Shown: one piece after another, positions 34,178-44,091 of the stretch
Layout of the letters: each line of letters starts with the position of its first letter
Position numbering within the stretch: position 1 is the first letter of the stretch
From: Tamlana flava
Lineage (GTDB): Bacteria; Bacteroidota; Bacteroidia; Flavobacteriales; Flavobacteriaceae
Reading direction: 5' to 3'
DNA length: 64,000 nt
Assembly: GCF_041287255.1 (NCBI RefSeq)
Contig: NZ_JBGGTX010000004.1
Coordinates: forward strand, 62,001 to 126,000
Made by a program: the position numbers and the translations under genes
The notes under the pieces: generated by a model
What the model saw: the letters and a program-made list of their open reading frames with translations, nothing else
Told to the model about the DNA's origin: nothing
The model's database searches: none

Positions 34178-35884
34178 ATGCAACAAGGATTGGGTAATTT
34201 AGACTGGATAGTAATAGCCGTATTTGCTGTTATACTGATTGGAATTATTGTATGGGTAGTTCGTCAAAAACAAGAAGATTCTGCAGATTACTTTCTAGGA
34301 GGAAGAGATGCGTCATGGATAGCCATTGGGGCATCTATTTTTGCTTCTAATATTGGGTCAGAACATTTAATAGGATTGGCTGGAGCTGGAGCTTCAAGTG
34401 GTATGGCCATGGCTCACTGGGAAATTCAAGGATGGATGATTTTAATCTTGGGATGGGTTTTCGTTCCATTTTACACACGTAGTATGGTTTATACCATGCC
34501 TGAGTTTTTAGAGCGTAGGTACAATCCTCAGTCAAGAACCATTTTATCAGTTATTTCATTAATAAGTTACGTATTAACTAAAGTGGCAGTAACTGTTTAT
34601 GCAGGAGGCTTGGTATTTCAACAAGTGTTTGGAATTGAAACACTATGGGGTATCGATTTCTTCTGGATAGCTGCCATTGGTCTTGTTGTCATTACAGCTT
34701 TATACACCATTTTTGGCGGAATGAAATCAGTACTTTATACTTCTGTACTGCAAACACCTATTTTGCTTTTAGGTTCCTTAATCATAGTAGTTTTAGGACT
34801 TAAAGAGCTTGGAGGTTGGGATCAAATGATTGCAATTACAGATGCGGTTGTTGTTAATGATTACGGTGATACGATGACAAACCTTATAAGAAGTAATGGT
34901 GATCCAGATTTTCCTTGGTTAGGAGCCTTGCTGGGGTCAGCAATCATTGGCTTTTGGTATTGGTGTACAGACCAGTATATTGTGCAAAGAGTTTTATCTG
35001 GTAAAAACCTTAAAGAATCAAGAAGGGGTACCATATTTGGCGCTTATTTAAAACTTCTGCCCGTATTTCTATTCTTAATTCCAGGGATGATTGCGTTTGC
35101 TATACATCAACAAAACATTGCCGATGGTGGAGCAGGATTCTTACCATTTTTAGAGAATGGTGTTGCCAATGCAGATGCGGCTTTCCCAACCATGGTTGCT
35201 AAATTGCTACCAGCTGGTGTTAAAGGATTGGTGGTATGTGGAATCTTAGCAGCATTGATGAGTTCATTGGCATCATTGTTTAACTCTTCTGCCATGTTAT
35301 TTACCATTGATTTTTATAAGAAAATAAGGCCAAGTACATCTGAAAGAAACTTGGTTAGAATTGGTCAAATGGCAACTTTGGTAATCGTTATTTTGGGAAT
35401 ACTTTGGATTCCTATTATGCGTAGTGTTGGTGATGTTCTTTATACTTATTTGCAAGATGTTCAATCTGTTTTGGCACCTGGTATTGCTGCGGCATTTTTA
35501 TTGGGTATCGCTTGGAAAAGAACCTCGGCACTTGGAGGCATGTGGGGACTTATATCTGGTTTAATAGTTGGTCTAACAAGGTTAGGGGCAAAAATCTATT
35601 ACACGAGCACTCCGGATGCTGCTGATTCAACCTTTAAATATTTGTTTTATGATTTAAACTGGTTGTTTTTCTGTGGATGGATGTTCTTGTTCTGTATCAT
35701 TGTGGTTATTGTGGTAAGTTTATCCACTGCAGCACCAACAGCTGAAAAGATAAAAGGATTGGTATTCGGTACCGCTAGTGAAGAGCAAATAGCTGAAAAT
35801 CGCGCAAGCTGGAATTATTGGGATGTTATCCACACTGTAATTATACTTACATTTACTGGAGCATTTTATTGGTATTTCTGGTAG
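34178..35884 (+). CDS. Sodium/solute symporter (SSS family), probable L-arabinose transporter
   Basis: A 568-residue inner-membrane protein with about 14 hydrophobic helices. SSS/SGLT signatures include DYFLGGRDASWIAIGASIFASNIGSEHLIGLAG near the start, and QYIVQRVLSGKNLKESRRGTIFGAYLK is typical of the sugar branch (shown here as positions about 269-296). It would take up a monosaccharide with Na+. As the last gene of the araBDA-galM operon, L-arabinose is the likely substrate; this is inferred from position. Confidence 0.9.
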   Translation: MQQGLGNLDWIVIAVFAVILIGIIVWVVRQKQEDSADYFLGGRDASWIAIGASIFASNIGSEHLIGLAGAGASSGMAMAHWEIQGWMILILGWVFVPFYTRSMVYTMPEFLERRYNPQSRTILSVISLISYVLTKVAVTVYAGGLVFQQVFGIETLWGIDFFWIAAIGLVVITALYTIFGGMKSVLYTSVLQTPILLLGSLIIVVLGLKELGGWDQMIAITDAVVVNDYGDTMTNLIRSNGDPDFPWLGALLGSAIIGFWYWCTDQYIVQRVLSGKNLKESRRGTIFGAYLKLLPVFLFLIPGMIAFAIHQQNIADGGAGFLPFLENGVANADAAFPTMVAKLLPAGVKGLVVCGILAALMSSLASLFNSSAMLFTIDFYKKIRPSTSERNLVRIGQMATLVIVILGILWIPIMRSVGDVLYTYLQDVQSVLAPGIAAAFLLGIAWKRTSALGGMWGLISGLIVGLTRLGAKIYYTSTPDAADSTFKYLFYDLNWLFFCGWMFLFCIIVVIVVSLSTAAPTAEKIKGLVFGTASEEQIAENRASWNYWDVIHTVIILTFTGAFYWYFW

Positions 35885-35900
35885 ACAAACTATAATTTTG

Positions 35901-35930
35901 AAAAAAGGAGGCATCTAGGCCTCCTTTTTT
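35901..35930 (+). terminator. Intrinsic terminator of the ara operon
   Basis: A perfect 12-bp inverted repeat: AAAAAAGGAGGC (35901-35912), loop ATCTAG, GCCTCCTTTTTT (35919-35930). The A/T flanks make it usable in both directions. It lies 17 bases after the symporter stop. Confidence 0.93.
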
Positions 35931-36239
35931 ATTTTATTTAAAACCCATAAAAAGTACTAATAACTTTTTTAAATAGATCTATTCAAATTAAATTAAGATG
36001 TGAGAGTCAATCATGCCAAAAACCTAGATTTTGATTATTATCTTCACAAAGTAATTAGTATTATTGCAGAACAGATTTTTCTTGATGGAAAGTTTGAATG
36101 ATGAGTTTTCAATATAATTTTGGGAAAAGTTTACCTGTTCTTGTTTTGAAATATGATTTAAATTATTTAAACAGACTGTTAGGAATTAAATTAAAATAAC
36201 AAACAAAAAACTAAAAACCAACTAAATAAAATGTAAACT
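35931..36239 (+). promoter_or_regulatory. Upstream region of the second symporter with an inverted AGAACAG pair
   Basis: No gene is seen. AGAACAG occurs at 36068-36074 and its complement CTGTTCT at 36135-36141. The same heptamer is repeated just upstream of xylR (37999-38015), so these may be XylR binding sites. Nothing else is recognised. Confidence 0.4.
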
Positions 36240-37892
36240 ATGAATACACATTTCGAATTTTGGGATTATTTCATTTTTATAGCATATGCCATTCTAATAC
36301 TTGGTGTTGGGCTGTGGGTTTCGAGAGATAAAGAAGGGCATCAAAAAAATGCCGAAGATTATTTTTTGGCCAGTAAATCTTTACCATGGTGGGCTATAGG
36401 TGCATCGCTAATAGCCGCAAATATCTCGGCTGAACAATTTATTGGGATGTCGGGATCTGGTTTTGCTCTTGGCTTGGCAATAGCTTCTTATGAATGGATG
36501 GCTGCGGTTACCCTTATAATTGTAGGAAAATACTTTTTGCCAATTTTTATTGAAAAAGGGCTATACACCATACCAGAATTTGTAGAGAAAAGATATTCAA
36601 CAAACTTAAAGACCATTCTAGCTGTATTTTGGATTGGTTTGTATGTATTTGTTAACCTTGCTTCAGTTATGTATCTCGGTAGTTTGGCATTAGAGACCAT
36701 TATGGGCATTCCCATGATTTATGGAGTTATTGGCTTGGCATTGTTTGCAGCGGCTTACTCACTATATGGAGGTTTGTCAGCGGTAGCCTGGACAGATGTT
36801 ATCCAAGTGGTGTTTTTGGTTTTAGGAGGTTTGGTAACTTCTTATATTGCCTTAAACACAGTATCTAACGGGGAAGGTGTCATTGAAGGGCTTAAAACAG
36901 TTTATAATGCTACTCCCGAGCGATTCGCTATGATTTTTGAGGAATCTGATGAATATTACAATATGCTACCTGGTATAGGTGTGTTAGTAGGTGGATTATG
37001 GGTTGCAAACCTGTATTATTGGGGTTTCAATCAATATATCATTCAAAGAACATTGGCAGCCAAATCATTAAGGGAATCTCAAAAAGGTATTTTGTTGGCA
37101 GCATTCTTAAAGCTTATTATTCCTCTAATTGTTGTTATTCCTGGAATTGCGGCATATGTAATGGTTAACGATCCTGAAATTATGTCGAGGTTGGGAGATT
37201 CCGTGCAGAATAATTTACCCTCTTTGGGGCAGGCAGATAAAGCTTATCCTTGGTTATTGCAATTTCTACCTACAGGTTTAAAAGGGGTAGCTTTTGCGGC
37301 ACTTGCGGCGGCAATTGTATCTTCATTAGCCTCTATGTTGAATTCTACTTCAACTATTTTTACAATGGACATTTACAAACAGTACATTAACCCTAATGCA
37401 AGTGATAAAGCAACTGTAGGGGTAGGCAGGTTATCGGCTGCCGTTGCATTGGTGATAGCTGGTATAATGGCTCCGCTTCTTGGAGGTATCGATCAAGCAT
37501 TTCAATTCATACAAGAATACACCGGTATTGTTAGTCCTGGTATTTTAGCTGTGTTTTTGTTAGGATTATTTTGGAAGAAAACTACAAACAAAGCTGCAAT
37601 TATTGGTGCGTTGGCGTCAATTCCAATAGCCTTATATTTCAAGGTAGCTCCTAATGGGTGGTCTACAAGTCCGTTTTTTGTAGATGTTCCTTTTATGGAC
37701 CAAATGGGCTATACGTGTTTGTTGACCATGGGAATCATTGCATTGGTTAGTTATTCACAGCATCATGGAGTAGATGATGAAAAAGGAATTCCGTTGAAAA
37801 AGGAATTGTTTAAAACGAGTCCGCTGTTCAACATTGGTTCATTTGCTGTGCTTCTTATTGTGGCAGCATTATACGCTATGTTCTGGAACTAG
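36240..37892 (+). CDS. Sodium/solute symporter (SSS family), probable D-xylose or other pentose transporter
   Basis: A 550-residue membrane protein with about 13-14 helices. SSS marks include DYFLASKSLPWWAIG and the NISAEQFIGMSGSG helix near residue 60, and QYIIQRTLAAKSLRESQKG near 265. It is a distant paralogue of the symporter at 34178. It stands alone between two terminators, upstream of the xyl genes, and shares a candidate AGAACAG motif with xylR, so xylose uptake is likely but not proven. Confidence 0.88.
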   Translation: MNTHFEFWDYFIFIAYAILILGVGLWVSRDKEGHQKNAEDYFLASKSLPWWAIGASLIAANISAEQFIGMSGSGFALGLAIASYEWMAAVTLIIVGKYFLPIFIEKGLYTIPEFVEKRYSTNLKTILAVFWIGLYVFVNLASVMYLGSLALETIMGIPMIYGVIGLALFAAAYSLYGGLSAVAWTDVIQVVFLVLGGLVTSYIALNTVSNGEGVIEGLKTVYNATPERFAMIFEESDEYYNMLPGIGVLVGGLWVANLYYWGFNQYIIQRTLAAKSLRESQKGILLAAFLKLIIPLIVVIPGIAAYVMVNDPEIMSRLGDSVQNNLPSLGQADKAYPWLLQFLPTGLKGVAFAALAAAIVSSLASMLNSTSTIFTMDIYKQYINPNASDKATVGVGRLSAAVALVIAGIMAPLLGGIDQAFQFIQEYTGIVSPGILAVFLLGLFWKKTTNKAAIIGALASIPIALYFKVAPNGWSTSPFFVDVPFMDQMGYTCLLTMGIIALVSYSQHHGVDDEKGIPLKKELFKTSPLFNIGSFAVLLIVAALYAMFWN

Positions 37893-37912
37893 AACCATTA
37901 TCTTTATAAAAC

Positions 37913-37950
37913 AAAAAAAAAAGGAAGCAAATTTTTGCTTCCTTTTTTTT
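37913..37950 (+). terminator. Intrinsic terminator after the second symporter
   Basis: An A-run leads into AAGGAAGCAAA (37921-37931) paired with TTTGCTTCCTT (37934-37944) and a T-run to 37950. It separates the symporter from xylR. Confidence 0.88.
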
Positions 37951-37984
37951 ACAAATAATCACCGTGTATTCAAATTTTTATATA

Positions 37985-38015
37985 TATATTTACATACCAG
38001 AACAGAACAGAACGG
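37985..38015 (+). promoter_or_regulatory. xylR promoter and candidate autoregulatory site
   Basis: TATATTTA (37985-37992) resembles the -7 element. Directly after it, AGAAC recurs at 37999, 38004 and 38009 in a 5-base period (AGAACAGAACAGAACGG), covering the expected start of transcription. The GTG start of xylR is only three bases further on, so a bound repressor would block initiation. Confidence 0.45.
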
Positions 38016-38018
38016 TTT

Positions 38019-39005
38019 GTGCTTTTTGAATTAGATTTTAATAGTGAAATTCCAAAATATCAGCTATTGATAAATGCCGTTAACGATGGCCTGTCAAACA
38101 ATACGCTAACCAGTGGTGATGCTTTACCATCTGTTAACAGTATTTGTAAAGATTACAACTTGTCTCGCGATACCGTTTTTAAGGCGTATTCTATTTTAAA
38201 GGAAAATGGCGTGGTAGAGTCTGTTCCAAACAAAGGCTATTTTGTAGCCAGCAATACCCGAAAAGTGCTTTTGGTTTTAGATACCTTTAAAGCATATAAA
38301 GAGGTAGTCTATCATGCTTTTGTAAATAATTTGCCCAAAAACGTAATTGTTGATGTTCAATTTCATCATTATAACATCAATAACTTCAAAACGATTTTGA
38401 CAAATGCTAAGGGCAAGTATTTTAAATATGTGGTTATGCCATTTAACCATAAAGAGGTACCTTCTGTTTTATCTGAAATTGATAACGAAAGCTTATTGTT
38501 GATTGATTGGAACATGTATTCAAAATCAAGTAACAATTATGTTTTTCAAGATTTTGGAAAATCTTTTTACACAGCTTTAAATGAAGCTGTTATTCGGTTC
38601 AAAACCTATAAAAAACTCGTTTTTGCTTATCCTACATTCACTAATCACCCTATTGAAACAGTAACGTATTTCAAAAAATTCTGTGAAGCAAACCAGTTTA
38701 AATATCAGGTAATTACCAATCCAGAGGAATTTAAAGTCGCCAAAGGTGAAGCCTATATTAGCGTAAGTGATAGGATTTTGGGTGAATTCTTGGAGCAATG
38801 CCGAAGCAAAAACTTAGAGCCAGGAAAAGACGTGGGCTTTTTGTCATACAACGAAACGCCAATGAAACCCTTTATTTACAAAGGTATTTCGGTAATTTCA
38901 ACTGATTTTAAACAAATGGGAGCAAGGGCGGCACAGTTTGTAACCACCAAAGAATCCTTACAAACCTATATACCAACAAAATTAATATTAAGAGAATCTT
39001 TATAA
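38019..39005 (+). CDS. xylR: GntR-family regulator with periplasmic-binding-protein-like sensor, probable XylR
   Basis: A 328-residue protein starting at GTG. Residues about 5-75 are a GntR winged helix (PKYQLLINAVNDGL, GDALPSVNSICKDYNLSRDTV, NKGYFVAS). The rest resembles a LacI-type sugar-binding sensor of about 250 residues. It lies three bases before xylB in one transcript, as the xylose regulator does in other Bacteroidota, so D-xylose or xylulose is the expected signal. Naming as XylR is by context. Confidence 0.82.
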   Translation: MLFELDFNSEIPKYQLLINAVNDGLSNNTLTSGDALPSVNSICKDYNLSRDTVFKAYSILKENGVVESVPNKGYFVASNTRKVLLVLDTFKAYKEVVYHAFVNNLPKNVIVDVQFHHYNINNFKTILTNAKGKYFKYVVMPFNHKEVPSVLSEIDNESLLLIDWNMYSKSSNNYVFQDFGKSFYTALNEAVIRFKTYKKLVFAYPTFTNHPIETVTYFKKFCEANQFKYQVITNPEEFKVAKGEAYISVSDRILGEFLEQCRSKNLEPGKDVGFLSYNETPMKPFIYKGISVISTDFKQMGARAAQFVTTKESLQTYIPTKLILRESL

Positions 39006-39008
39006 ACT

Positions 39009-40496
39009 ATGTATTATTTAGGATTAGACATTGGAAGTTCGTCCATTAAGGCCGCAATTGTCGACATAGCATCAGGAAAAAGTATAGGCGTGGTTCAGGA
39101 GCCAGAAAAGGAAATGAGCATGTTTGCCCAAAAAAATGGATGGGCTGAACAAGAACCAGAAGATTGGTGGAAGCATGTCTGTAATGCCATTAAAAAGTTG
39201 CAAAAACAATACAACATCTCTGCAAATAGTATTAAAGGTATTGGCATTTCATACCAAATGCACGGTTTGGTTATTGTTGATGAAAATGGAAAACCTTTAA
39301 GAAAAAGCATTATTTGGTGCGATAGTAGAGCAGTTAAAATAGGTAACGATGCGTTCAATGTTATTGGTGAAGAAACGTGTTCTAGTGCATTATTGAATTC
39401 TCCTGCAAACTTTACGGCTTCAAAATTAAAATGGGTAAAAGAAAATGAACCTGAAATTTATAGTAAGATCCATAAGTTTATGTTGCCTGGAGATTATATT
39501 GCCTATAAGTTTTCAAACACCATCAACACAACAATTTCAGGGCTATCCGAGGGCATTTTTTGGGATTTTAAAAACGACCAAATTGCTGATTTCTTGATGG
39601 AACATTACGGTATTGATAAAGCTTTGGTACCAGACATTGTTGAAACTTTTGGTAAACAATCTGTTGTTGGTGCAAAAGGAGAAAAGGAAAGTGGTATCGT
39701 GGCTGGAACGCCTATTTTCTATCGGGCGGGCGACCAACCCAATAACGCTTTATCGCTTAACATATTCAAACCGGGTGAAGTTGCCGCAACTGGTGGAACA
39801 TCAGGTGTAGTATATGCCGTTACTGATAGTTTGTCGGTTAAAGAAAGTTCCCGGGTTAACAATTTTGCCCACGTTAATTATAAAAAAGGGGCAGATGTAA
39901 GAATTGGAAAATTGCTTTGCATCAATGGAGCAGGAATTCAATACCGTTGGTTGCTCAATAACCTTGCGGTGGACTCATACGAAAACATGAACCAATTAGC
40001 GGAAAATATTCTAGTTGGGTCCGATGGGGTTTGTTTGATTCCATTTGGAAATGGTGCAGAACGGATGCTAAACAACAAAGAGATAGGTACTCGAATCTTA
40101 AATTTAAACCTAAACAATCACCATAAAGGCCATTTGTGTCGTGCTGCTCTTGAAGGTATTGCGTTTTCATTTGTTTATGGCGTTGAAATTTTAAAGTCCG
40201 ACGGCATAAAACCTAAAGTAATCCGGGCAGGCAACGATAATTTATTCCGTTCAGAAATTTTCGCAAAAACGGTGTCAACTCTCATTGGACAAGAAATTGA
40301 AATTTACAACACAACAGGGGCGACTGGGGCTGCACGTGCTGCAGGTTTGCATGAAGGCAATTTCGAAAACTTCGGAAAAAACATCATGGATAATGACCAT
40401 GTAATGACATTTAAACCGCTAAATGATAAAGCACCATATTTAGAAGCTTATAACAAATGGAAAAAAGAATTGGAACTCATCTTGAACAAAAAATAA
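39009..40496 (+). CDS. xylB: Xylulokinase
   Basis: A 495-residue FGGY-family kinase of usual length. The N-terminal LGLDIGSSSIKAAIVD phosphate motif, GISYQMHGLVIVDENG (the MHG of xylulokinases) and the C-terminal AGNDNLFRSEIFA block are present. It phosphorylates D-xylulose to D-xylulose 5-phosphate in the cytosol, joining the araBDA route at the same product. It follows xylR by three bases and precedes xylA by 34. Confidence 0.95.
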   Translation: MYYLGLDIGSSSIKAAIVDIASGKSIGVVQEPEKEMSMFAQKNGWAEQEPEDWWKHVCNAIKKLQKQYNISANSIKGIGISYQMHGLVIVDENGKPLRKSIIWCDSRAVKIGNDAFNVIGEETCSSALLNSPANFTASKLKWVKENEPEIYSKIHKFMLPGDYIAYKFSNTINTTISGLSEGIFWDFKNDQIADFLMEHYGIDKALVPDIVETFGKQSVVGAKGEKESGIVAGTPIFYRAGDQPNNALSLNIFKPGEVAATGGTSGVVYAVTDSLSVKESSRVNNFAHVNYKKGADVRIGKLLCINGAGIQYRWLLNNLAVDSYENMNQLAENILVGSDGVCLIPFGNGAERMLNNKEIGTRILNLNLNNHHKGHLCRAALEGIAFSFVYGVEILKSDGIKPKVIRAGNDNLFRSEIFAKTVSTLIGQEIEIYNTTGATGAARAAGLHEGNFENFGKNIMDNDHVMTFKPLNDKAPYLEAYNKWKKELELILNKK

Positions 40497-40530
40497 CAAA
40501 TTAATAAATCACGATTAAACAGTAAAAGCT

Positions 40531-41856
40531 ATGGCATTAATAGGAAACAAAGAATACTATAAAGGTATTGGCGACATTAAATTTGAAGGAAAGGAATCAG
40601 ACAGCCCATTGGCGTTTAAATATTATAACCCAGAACAAGTGGTGGCTGGAAAAACCATGCGCGAGTGGTTTAAATTTTCGGTAGCCTATTGGCATACCTT
40701 CTGCGGTCAAGGAAGTGACCCGTTTGGCCCAGGAACACAAAGTTTTGAGTGGGATAAAGCTTCAGACCCAATTCAAGCGGCAAAAGATAAAGCTGATGCG
40801 GCTTTCGAATTCATCACTAAAATGGGATTTGGTTATTACTGTTTTCACGATTTCGATTTAATAAAAGAAGGTGCAACATTTGCGGAATCAGAATCAAGAT
40901 TGGCAACAATGGTTGATTATTTGAAACAAAAACAAGCCGATTCTGGAGTGAAATTACTTTGGGGTACCGCAAACTGTTTTTCAAATCCACGTTACATGAA
41001 TGGGGCTGCAACCAATCCTGAATTTAACGTTGTGGCTAGAGCAGGCGGACAAATAAAATTGGCACTTGATGCTACCATGGCTTTAAATGGTGAAAACTAT
41101 GTGTTTTGGGGTGGACGCGAAGGTTATATGAGCCTATTGAATACCGATATGGGTCGCGAGTTGGACCACATGGGCCAGTTTTTAGGTATGGCTAGGGATT
41201 ATGCGCGTTCTAAAGGATTTAAAGGCAATTTCTTTATTGAGCCAAAACCTATGGAACCATCAAAACACCAATATGATTTTGATACGGCTACAGCTATTGG
41301 TTTCCTAAAGGAATATGGTTTGGACAAAGATTTCAAAATAAACATAGAAGTGAATCACGCAACCTTGGCTCAGCACACGTTTCAACATGAAATTGAAGTG
41401 GCAGCAAAAGCAGGTATGCTAGGAAGTTTAGATGCCAACCGCGGTGATTATCAAAATGGTTGGGATACAGACCAGTTCCCTAATAATATTCAGGAAACTA
41501 CTGAAGCTATGTTGGTATTTCTAAAGGCAGGTGGTTTGCAAGGTGGAGGTGTTAATTTTGATGCCAAGATTAGACGTAATTCAACCGATTTGGAAGATGT
41601 GTTTTTGGCACATATTGGGGGTGCTGATACCTTTGCGCGAGCCTTATTGATTGCCGACAAGATAATAGCTTCTTCTCCTTATGAAAAACTTCGTAAAGAA
41701 CGTTACAACTCTTTTGATTCAGGTAAAGGGAAAGATTTTGAAAATGGCAAACTAACCATGGAAGATTTATACAAAATTGCCCAAGAAAACGGTGAGTTGC
41801 CTTTAAAAAGTGGGAAACAAGAACTGTTTGAGAACATTATCAATCAATACATTTAA
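40531..41856 (+). CDS. xylA: D-xylose isomerase
   Basis: A 441-residue class II xylose isomerase. The catalytic base His106 lies in YYCFHDFDL; metal ligands appear in FIEPKPMEPSKHQYD and NHATLAQHTFQHE, and LDANRGDYQNGWDTD is conserved. It interconverts D-xylose and D-xylulose using two divalent metals. The gene is downstream of xylB and 25 bases before the MFS transporter. Confidence 0.97.
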   Translation: MALIGNKEYYKGIGDIKFEGKESDSPLAFKYYNPEQVVAGKTMREWFKFSVAYWHTFCGQGSDPFGPGTQSFEWDKASDPIQAAKDKADAAFEFITKMGFGYYCFHDFDLIKEGATFAESESRLATMVDYLKQKQADSGVKLLWGTANCFSNPRYMNGAATNPEFNVVARAGGQIKLALDATMALNGENYVFWGGREGYMSLLNTDMGRELDHMGQFLGMARDYARSKGFKGNFFIEPKPMEPSKHQYDFDTATAIGFLKEYGLDKDFKINIEVNHATLAQHTFQHEIEVAAKAGMLGSLDANRGDYQNGWDTDQFPNNIQETTEAMLVFLKAGGLQGGGVNFDAKIRRNSTDLEDVFLAHIGGADTFARALLIADKIIASSPYEKLRKERYNSFDSGKGKDFENGKLTMEDLYKIAQENGELPLKSGKQELFENIINQYI

Positions 41857-41881
41857 TAACTAACTAGCATAAATAAGCATT

Positions 41882-43300
41882 ATGGGAACATCAACCAATT
41901 CAAAGTATTTAATAAAACTCACTTTAGTTGCTACGCTTGGCGGTCTATTGTTTGGATATGATACAGGCGTAATTTCTGGAACTGTAGGTTCGTTGGAGAG
42001 TTTTTTTGTTGCACCAAAAAGCTTGTCTGAGAATGCGGCAAATGCTTTTAAAGGATTTATAGTAGCCAGTGCTTTGATTGGTTGTATTGTTGGAGGTCTT
42101 ATAGGCGGAATTGTAAGTAAAAAGTTAGGCAGGAAAAATGGATTGATTTTGGCTGCTATATTGTTTTTAGTTTCGGCTCTTGGGTCTGCTATGCCAGAAA
42201 TGATTATCGCACCCATTGGCGAATTGGACCATACGTTTTCTACAATATTCATTATATATAGGATTATAGGAGGCATAGGTGTTGGTTTGGCGTCAATGCT
42301 ATCGCCGCTTTATATTGCTGAAATTGCTCCAGCCGAAAGTAGAGGTAAGTTGGTGTCTTTTAATCAATTGGCCATAGTAGGAGGTTTTATGGTGGTTTAT
42401 TTTGTGAATTACTTTATAGCTAGGGGTGGTGGGTCTGATGAATGGTTAAATGCCGTTGGTTGGAGATGGATGTTCGCTTCCGAAATTGTGCCGGCAGGGT
42501 TATTTTTGTTCCTGTTGTTCTTTGTGCCAGACACTCCACGTTCTTTAATGTTGAGAAGTAAGCCAGAACAAGCTCTAGAAATTCTTAGCAAAGTAAATGG
42601 AAAAGAACGTGCTTTGTCAATAGTGGAGGAGATAAAAGCCACCATGGTTCAACATTCAGGAAAGCTTTTATCCTTTGGCTGGTTGGTTATTCTTATAGGT
42701 ATTGCACTATCTGTTTTTCAACAATTTGTAGGTATTAATGTGGTGCTTTATTACGCACCGGAAATCTTCAAATCCATCGACCCAAATACAGATGGAGCTT
42801 TGTTGCTTACCATTATTGTTGGAATAGTCAACTTCTTGTTTACAATAATCGCGATTAAAACCGTGGACAAATTTGGTAGAAAGCCTTTAATGATAATTGG
42901 GGCATTGGGCATGGGTGTAGCCATGTTGTCATTAGGATTTGTGTTTTTTTCAGGAGCCACGGGTTATTTAGCTTTAGGGTGCATGATGTTGTATGTTGCT
43001 AGTTTTGCAATGAGTTGGGGCCCTGTTACGTGGGTATTGCTTTCTGAAATATTTCCTAATAAAATTAGAGGACGTGCCATGGCCATAGCAGTTGCCGCCC
43101 AATGGGTGTCAAACTATTTGGTTTCATTAACCTTCCCGATGATGGATGATAATACCTACCTGACGGAACAATTTAACCACGGATTTGCATATTGGGTTTA
43201 TGGAGTGATGTCTTTGGTGGCTATGTGGTTCGTTTGGAAGTATGTTCCAGAAACAAAAGGGAAAACTTTAGAAGAAATGGAAAGCCTTTGGGATAAATAA
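41882..43300 (+). CDS. xylE: Sugar porter MFS transporter, D-xylose:H+ symporter type
   Basis: A 472-residue inner-membrane protein with 12 helices. Sugar-porter signatures are GGLLFGYDTGVISGT near the start, GRKNGL, the PESRG-like APAESRGKLVSFNQL, QQFVGINVVLYYAPEIF, and the C-terminal VPETKGKTLEEME. It should carry D-xylose with H+. It ends the xylR-xylB-xylA operon and gives the locus a third monosaccharide carrier. It ends 8 bases from the convergent fecR-like gene. Confidence 0.92.
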   Translation: MGTSTNSKYLIKLTLVATLGGLLFGYDTGVISGTVGSLESFFVAPKSLSENAANAFKGFIVASALIGCIVGGLIGGIVSKKLGRKNGLILAAILFLVSALGSAMPEMIIAPIGELDHTFSTIFIIYRIIGGIGVGLASMLSPLYIAEIAPAESRGKLVSFNQLAIVGGFMVVYFVNYFIARGGGSDEWLNAVGWRWMFASEIVPAGLFLFLLFFVPDTPRSLMLRSKPEQALEILSKVNGKERALSIVEEIKATMVQHSGKLLSFGWLVILIGIALSVFQQFVGINVVLYYAPEIFKSIDPNTDGALLLTIIVGIVNFLFTIIAIKTVDKFGRKPLMIIGALGMGVAMLSLGFVFFSGATGYLALGCMMLYVASFAMSWGPVTWVLLSEIFPNKIRGRAMAIAVAAQWVSNYLVSLTFPMMDDNTYLTEQFNHGFAYWVYGVMSLVAMWFVWKYVPETKGKTLEEMESLWDK

Positions 43301-43308
43301 ATCTTACG

Positions 43309-44091
43309 TTATTCAATTTGATACAATGAAATTTTAGACGACGAATCCTTAACATATTTAAGTCTCAAGGGGGCGGTAATAGATTTTAGGGCTTCATCCA
43401 AATTGTAATGGTTAAAGCTTCCTGTGAATAATTGATTTTTAATTTGTGAATCAACTGAAACTTTAACGTTGTATTGCCTTCCTAGTTCTTGTGCAACTTC
43501 GGATAAGGGAACTTTTTTAAAGTAACTTACGTTCGAAAGCCATAATGGTTTGCTACCAGCATCAATTATATCTGTGGTAACTTCTCCATTAATTATTCTA
43601 TACATGTTTCCTGGGAGCACGGTCCATGTTTTATTACCAACGGTCAATTTTACCTGACCTACAAAACAACTGACTTCAAACAAGCCTTTTCGATTTTTCA
43701 CATTGAACTGGGTGCCAACCGCCCTTAGCTTTCCAACCATTGTATTAACATCAAAATTAGAACCATTGGATACCTTAAAAAAAGCCTCTCCATCAAGGTA
43801 AACGGTTCTTTTGTCCAACCATGTTTTTTCATCATATTCAATCTTAGTTGCTACGTTTAGTGTGACTTGTGATGCATCAGGAAGTTGAACCAACCTTTTT
43901 TCGGCAGCAGCAGTTTCAATGCGTACCATATTATTTGAAAATAACAGAAAATAAATGGTAACACCTATGGCTAAAATACTTACAATGAAAGAGATTGGAT
44001 TTAGCCATCGACGTTTTTTGTTTGATTGGTTCTTTACATTAACTTTTGGCTTGAACTGATCAAAATTCTTTGTTTTTGAAAAATGAGGCAT
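43309..44091 (-). CDS. Short FecR-domain membrane protein, no partner sigma factor nearby
   Basis: A 260-residue protein with only about 30 residues before a single transmembrane helix (about 33-52). The periplasmic part has a FecR domain (about 80-175, LPDASQVTLNVATKIEYD and GEAFFKV) and a C-terminal secretin/TonB-short-like DUF4974 domain (about 190-260, LSEVAQELGRQYNVKVSVD). Usual Bacteroidota FecR proteins carry a cytoplasmic anti-sigma region of about 80 residues, which is missing here. In-frame stop codons appear ten codons upstream of the ATG. No ECF sigma gene or TonB receptor is adjacent. It may be a remnant or act differently. Confidence 0.78.
   Translation of the reverse strand: MPHFSKTKNFDQFKPKVNVKNQSNKKRRWLNPISFIVSILAIGVTIYFLLFSNNMVRIETAAAEKRLVQLPDASQVTLNVATKIEYDEKTWLDKRTVYLDGEAFFKVSNGSNFDVNTMVGKLRAVGTQFNVKNRKGLFEVSCFVGQVKLTVGNKTWTVLPGNMYRIINGEVTTDIIDAGSKPLWLSNVSYFKKVPLSEVAQELGRQYNVKVSVDSQIKNQLFTGSFNHYNLDEALKSITAPLRLKYVKDSSSKISLYQIE

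Noticed and set aside
41860..42276. A 138-codon minus-strand frame opposite xylE
   Set aside because: A hydrophobic shadow of the transporter's helices; the plus-strand protein is certain.
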